Notes under the pieces: generated by a model
What the model saw: only the letters and a program-made list of their open reading frames with translations
The model's database searches: none
What the model was told of the DNA's origin: nothing
NCBI GenBank assembly: GCA_001898225.1
Contig: MKTJ01000014.1
Location: forward strand, 39,619 to 103,618
Source of the DNA: Chloroflexi bacterium 54-19
GTDB lineage: Bacteria > Chloroflexota > Chloroflexia > Chloroheliales > Chloroheliaceae
DNA length: 64,000 bases
Direction: 5' to 3'
Translations under genes and position numbers: made by a program
In this document: piece after piece, positions 61,306-64,000 of the stretch
How the letters are laid out: each line of letters opens with the position of its first letter
Position numbering within the stretch: position 1 is the first letter of the stretch

Positions 61306-61536
61306 TCAAAGGTTGTGGGTGGCGACCGGGGCGTCGTCGACCCAGACCAGCAAATCGCCCGGCTGCATCTTCAGCACGCGGCAGACCTTGTCCAGCACTT
61401 CCAGCCCAATCCGGCTGACCCGTCCTGTATAGAGGTCGTGTGCAGTGTTATAGGCCAACCCGGTCTTATCCGAAAAGGTCTTTATATTCATGTTTTGTTT
61501 TTTGGCCGCTTCACCTATCCGGTTTACGATTGTCAT
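61306..61536 (-). CDS. Small XRE/Cro-type HTH regulator
   Basis: A 76-residue protein that is almost all helix-turn-helix: RIGEAAKKQNMNIKTFSDKT, GLAYNTAHDLYTGRVSRIGL, EVLDKVCRVLKMQPGDLLVW. It resembles the HTH_26/YozG type found free-standing in Gram-positive bacteria and phages. It is convergent with fdhD (8 bp apart) and divergent from map. The shared 265-bp upstream region contains several palindromes, so it may control itself and possibly map. Confidence 0.88.
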   Translation of the reverse strand: MTIVNRIGEAAKKQNMNIKTFSDKTGLAYNTAHDLYTGRVSRIGLEVLDKVCRVLKMQPGDLLVWVDDAPVATHNL

Positions 61537-61642
61537 TTTATGACCTTTCCCTTACCCTCTTATTGTTTTATGGTACTTTTCTAGCGTTTTTTTTAGTCCT
61601 TTTTGGAACGCCTGACTTTTTGTTACCGTTATTGTACTATCA

Positions 61643-61720
61643 GGTAATTAACTAGGTCAATAGTCAATCAGCTATTGATTCATTAGAAAGATAGGTTTAT
61701 AATAACTACGCAAGTAGTTA
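61643..61720 (+). promoter_or_regulatory. map promoter flanked by palindromic and repeated operator candidates
   Basis: TTGATT (61675-61680) and TATAAT (61698-61703) are 17 bp apart. TCAATAG (61657-61663) and CTATTGA (61672-61678) form an inverted repeat over the -35 box. TAACTAC (61703-61709) and GTAGTTA (61714-61720) form a second one at the -10 end. TTAACTAG occurs at about 61648 and again at 61718. These sites suit a small HTH repressor such as the divergent XRE protein. Confidence 0.65.
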
Positions 61721-61801
61721 ACTAGTGATACATAAACCCGGCAGGTATATAATAAGATAGTTTTAGCAAACAGATAATATTTTTAGGGTGAGGGACACTC
61801 C

Positions 61802-62548
61802 ATGATAATTTGTAAGACCAAAAATGAAATTGAACTTATGCGCCAGGCGGGGCGGGTAGTTGCCATCGCTATCGAGGAAACCAGCAAACACATCAAACCC
61901 GGCATTACCACCCTCGAACTGGACGAAATCGCCGCCGATGTCATCAAATCCCACGACTGTATTCCGACCTTTAAGGGCCAGTACGGTTTTCCCCGGAACA
62001 TCTGTATTTCGGTCAATGAAGAAGTCGTCCACGGTATCCCCGGCCATCGTAAATTAAAAGAGGGCGATATTGTAAAACTGGATGTTGGCGCGACCTATAA
62101 AGGCTGGGTCGGCGACTCGGCGGCCAGTTTCCCGGTAGGCAAAGTTACGCCGGAAGCCCAAAAACTGATGGACGTGACCAAACAGGCCATGCTTCTTGGG
62201 ATTGACCAGATGCGCCTGGGCCATTACCTGCACGATATTGCCGAGGCTATCCACTCCTACATTGAACAGTTCGGCTTTTCGACGGTGGCCGATTACGGCG
62301 GACACGGCATTGGGCGCAAGAACCACGAAGACCCTTTTGTGCCGCAAAGCCGCCAGAAGACGCGGGGCATGCAACTGCGCAAAGGTATGTGCCTGGCCAT
62401 CGAGCCGATGATTAACATGGGGACGGCCAAGGTCCACGTCATAACTGATAAGTGGACCGTTGTAACTGATGATGGCAAGCTTTCTTCCCATTTCGAACAT
62501 AGCGCCGCTATCACCGATGGTGAACCGATTATCCTGACGGCCCGTTAG
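61802..62548 (+). CDS. map: Methionine aminopeptidase, type I
   Basis: A 248-residue protein of standard type I length. Metal ligands are visible: Asp in VKLDVGATYKGWVGDSA (two Asp), His in YGGHGIGRKNH, Glu in CLAIEPMINMG, and Glu in SHFEHSAAI. It removes the initiator Met from nascent proteins. GTGAGGG lies upstream of the ATG. Its promoter shares a region with an XRE regulator. It is not in the usual ribosomal-protein/secY/adk operon, so it may be a second copy. Confidence 0.95.
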   Translation: MIICKTKNEIELMRQAGRVVAIAIEETSKHIKPGITTLELDEIAADVIKSHDCIPTFKGQYGFPRNICISVNEEVVHGIPGHRKLKEGDIVKLDVGATYKGWVGDSAASFPVGKVTPEAQKLMDVTKQAMLLGIDQMRLGHYLHDIAEAIHSYIEQFGFSTVADYGGHGIGRKNHEDPFVPQSRQKTRGMQLRKGMCLAIEPMINMGTAKVHVITDKWTVVTDDGKLSSHFEHSAAITDGEPIILTAR

Positions 62549-62656
62549 GTCTGGATTGACTTTAGGGGTAGCAGCGAGTATATTTTTAATCTAAAATTAT
62601 AAATATCACAAGATATTTTAATAAAACTGCTTACCTATCATGTAAGGGATAATGAA

Positions 62657-63454
62657 GTGAGAAGTATTGAGGAGAATTTCTCCCAGGAAATAAAGCGACC
62701 CGTCATCGGGATTACCGGCGACGTAATGGAAACCAGCACAGGGGCCCGCCATTCCGTCCGGGATAGTTACGTTTCGGCCATCATCAATGCCGGGGGTATC
62801 CCGTTGTTTATTCCGTCTACGGGTGACCTGGAAATCGCCTACGCCCTCTACCGGATGGTTGACGGTCTGCTCTTTACGGGTGGAGTTGATATTGACCCGG
62901 CGGTTTATGGCGAACCGGTGGCAGGAACCGAGATGGACGATGTCTCGGAAGCGCGCGACACCACCGAAGTGCAACTGGCCCGCTGGGCTTTTAGTGATGA
63001 TTTGCCGGTGTTAGGGATTTGCCGGGGCCAACAACTTGTAAACGTGGCGGCGGGAGGCACCCTCTACCAGGATATTCCGAGCGATTTGCCCGATAACGGG
63101 GTTGACCACCGGGGCAGCACTTACACCAACGACCGAGGTCTGTACACCCACCGGGTAGACATCGAGCCGAGTTGTGGGCTGGCGGGGATTTTTGGCGAGA
63201 CTGAATTTTTGGTCAATTCGCTCCACCACCAGGGCGTCAAACAGGTCGGTGAGGGTTTGAAAGTGGTTGGCACCGCGCCCGATGGCATGGTGGAAGCCCT
63301 CGAAGGCCCCGGCCATCGCTGGCTCTACACGGTCCAATGGCATCCCGAAGAATTGTGGCGGAAACAGTCCGCCGCCAGCAATCTTTTCAAAGGGTTCGTG
63401 GAAGCGGCAGCCCAGCACTTCGCCCAGCGGGAAGCGGCGGCGGTGGCGGTCTAG
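62657..63454 (+). CDS. Class I glutamine amidotransferase-like hydrolase (gamma-glutamyl-GABA hydrolase/PuuD type, peptidase C26)
   Basis: A 265-residue protein starting at GTG, with AAGGGAT upstream. The nucleophile Cys is in VLGICRGQQLVNVAAGGTL. The His and Glu are in YTVQWHPEEL. The N-terminal strand PVIGITGD and LLFTGGVDIDPAVYGEP are typical of the PuuD/peptidase C26 family. The family cleaves gamma-glutamyl amides, for example gamma-glutamyl-GABA from putrescine breakdown. No other Puu genes are next to it, so the exact substrate is open. Confidence 0.9.
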   Translation: MRSIEENFSQEIKRPVIGITGDVMETSTGARHSVRDSYVSAIINAGGIPLFIPSTGDLEIAYALYRMVDGLLFTGGVDIDPAVYGEPVAGTEMDDVSEARDTTEVQLARWAFSDDLPVLGICRGQQLVNVAAGGTLYQDIPSDLPDNGVDHRGSTYTNDRGLYTHRVDIEPSCGLAGIFGETEFLVNSLHHQGVKQVGEGLKVVGTAPDGMVEALEGPGHRWLYTVQWHPEELWRKQSAASNLFKGFVEAAAQHFAQREAAAVAV

Positions 63455-63471
63455 ATTTTGGGAAATAAATT

Positions 63472-63495
63472 GGAGCCTGAAAAGGCTCCTTTTTT
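63472..63495 (+). terminator. Terminator after the amidotransferase-like gene
   Basis: GGAGCC (63472-63477) and GGCTCC (63484-63489) form a 6-bp GC-rich stem with a short loop, followed by TTTTTT. It starts 18 bp after the stop codon. Confidence 0.88.
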
Positions 63496-63521
63496 GATTC
63501 ACTTATAAATTTTAAGCCAGG

Positions 63522-64000
63522 TTAGCGCTTCTTAAATAACCCTGCCAGGGCTACGAAAGGCCGGAAAAGGAGAAAACCCTTTTTCTGCTTTGGCCTGGGA
63601 ATATCGGCAAACTGAGAAAGCGGTGTCTTAGTTTGGGCCGGTGAAATCAGGGTGGTCGGCGGAATATCGACCCTGGTCGAATTCGGCGTGCCCGGAATCT
63701 GGGGGTCAAGTTTGACCGGGCGGTTTTCCGGCAGCACCTTATTCGGGTCGGGCTGGTCCTCCCATTCGGGTATGGGTGGTGGGGGTGGTTTATAGGGCGG
63801 AGTGGTGGGCGTGACCGGCATAAACCCGCCGATTTTTGGCGCTTCGGTTGAAGGAGCCTTAACCGGACTGTTCGGAGTGGGCGGCTGGGTCGCTTTTAAG
63901 ACCGGGTTTGGAGCCAGCGGTAAATCAGGTTTGGGGGATTGGACCGGGGCAGGAGCCGGTGGTTGCGCCGGGTGCGCTGGCTGGGGTGGCGAGACCGGCG
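63522..64000 (-). CDS. C-terminal part of a proline-rich protein, cut by the window end
   Basis: The minus-strand frame ending at 63522 stays open to the last base of the window, so the gene starts beyond it. An ATG at 63821 is internal: the frame upstream reads on through APKIGGF, VKAPSTEAP and PKPDLPLAPNPV. The visible 159 residues are rich in Pro, Thr and Lys and end in the basic and hydrophobic segment FLLFRPFVALAGLFKKR. This may be a disordered linker and tail of a larger protein, possibly membrane or cell-wall associated. No domain can be named. Confidence 0.65.
   Translation of the reverse strand, partial: PVSPPQPAHPAQPPAPAPVQSPKPDLPLAPNPVLKATQPPTPNSPVKAPSTEAPKIGGFMPVTPTTPPYKPPPPPIPEWEDQPDPNKVLPENRPVKLDPQIPGTPNSTRVDIPPTTLISPAQTKTPLSQFADIPRPKQKKGFLLFRPFVALAGLFKKR

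Noticed and set aside
1..64000. tRNA, rRNA, insertion sequences, integrases or CRISPR arrays
   Set aside because: I looked on both strands and saw no convincing example. Short hairpins are explained as terminators or leaders.

Overview
The window looks like chromosomal DNA of a monoderm-type bacterium with intermediate GC, most likely Chloroflexota or a relative. This is inferred from the gene mix: LCP cell-wall protein, FHA-TPR protein, S-box and T-box leaders, CsoR copper island, no outer-membrane genes, and frequent TTG/GTG starts. Promoters of the form TTGACA-N17-TATAAT can be read by eye at many places, so a normal housekeeping sigma factor is in use. No tRNA, rRNA, transposase, integrase or CRISPR array was seen.

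Layout. 1-6650: minus-strand glycan-degradation genes (GH38 alpha-mannosidase, GH2, GH31 cut by the window start). 6900-17220: copper/metal island with a BlaI-type repressor, csoR with an operator-embedded promoter, a YHS protein, a CopA ATPase with an unusual extracytoplasmic tail, a CopZ-like chaperone, a second ATPase with a CPD metal motif, a DUF302 gene remnant and a secreted Met-rich protein. 17720-34515: large LuxR-type regulator, methyltransferase, PLP decarboxylase, three PhyH-family dioxygenases, an AraC regulator, an alpha/beta hydrolase, and a GntR/LacI-type regulator beside a sugar ABC transporter.

34774-39227 (minus strand) holds the most remarkable locus. An ECF sigma factor is followed 48 bp later by one gene encoding a compact single-chain RNA polymerase, with a beta-like half fused to a beta-prime-like half. 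The catalytic aspartates (DFDGD) and the two beta active-site lysines are present, while the beta flap, zinc ribbon and most of the C-terminus are missing. It looks like a self-contained alternative transcription machine with its own promoter-recognition factor. A small putative membrane peptide, a perfect 16-bp inverted repeat and an alpha/beta-barrel monooxygenase-like gene lie directly upstream.

39228-45800: receiver-only response regulator behind a strong promoter; a ykkC-class (guanidine-I-like) riboswitch with a terminator ahead of two EamA transporters; a SAM-I riboswitch ahead of threonine synthase; membrane proteins. 45800-54800: FHA-TPR protein divergent from an LCP protein, a membrane methyl-accepting-type protein, an actin-fold protein and a HEAT-repeat protein. 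54895-64000: pheST under a Phe T-box leader, a lipoprotein, fdhD, an XRE regulator divergent from map, a class-I glutamine-amidotransferase-like hydrolase, and the C-terminus of a proline-rich protein cut by the window end.

All identifications rest on reading motifs by eye. No database search was run, and novelty statements are therefore provisional.
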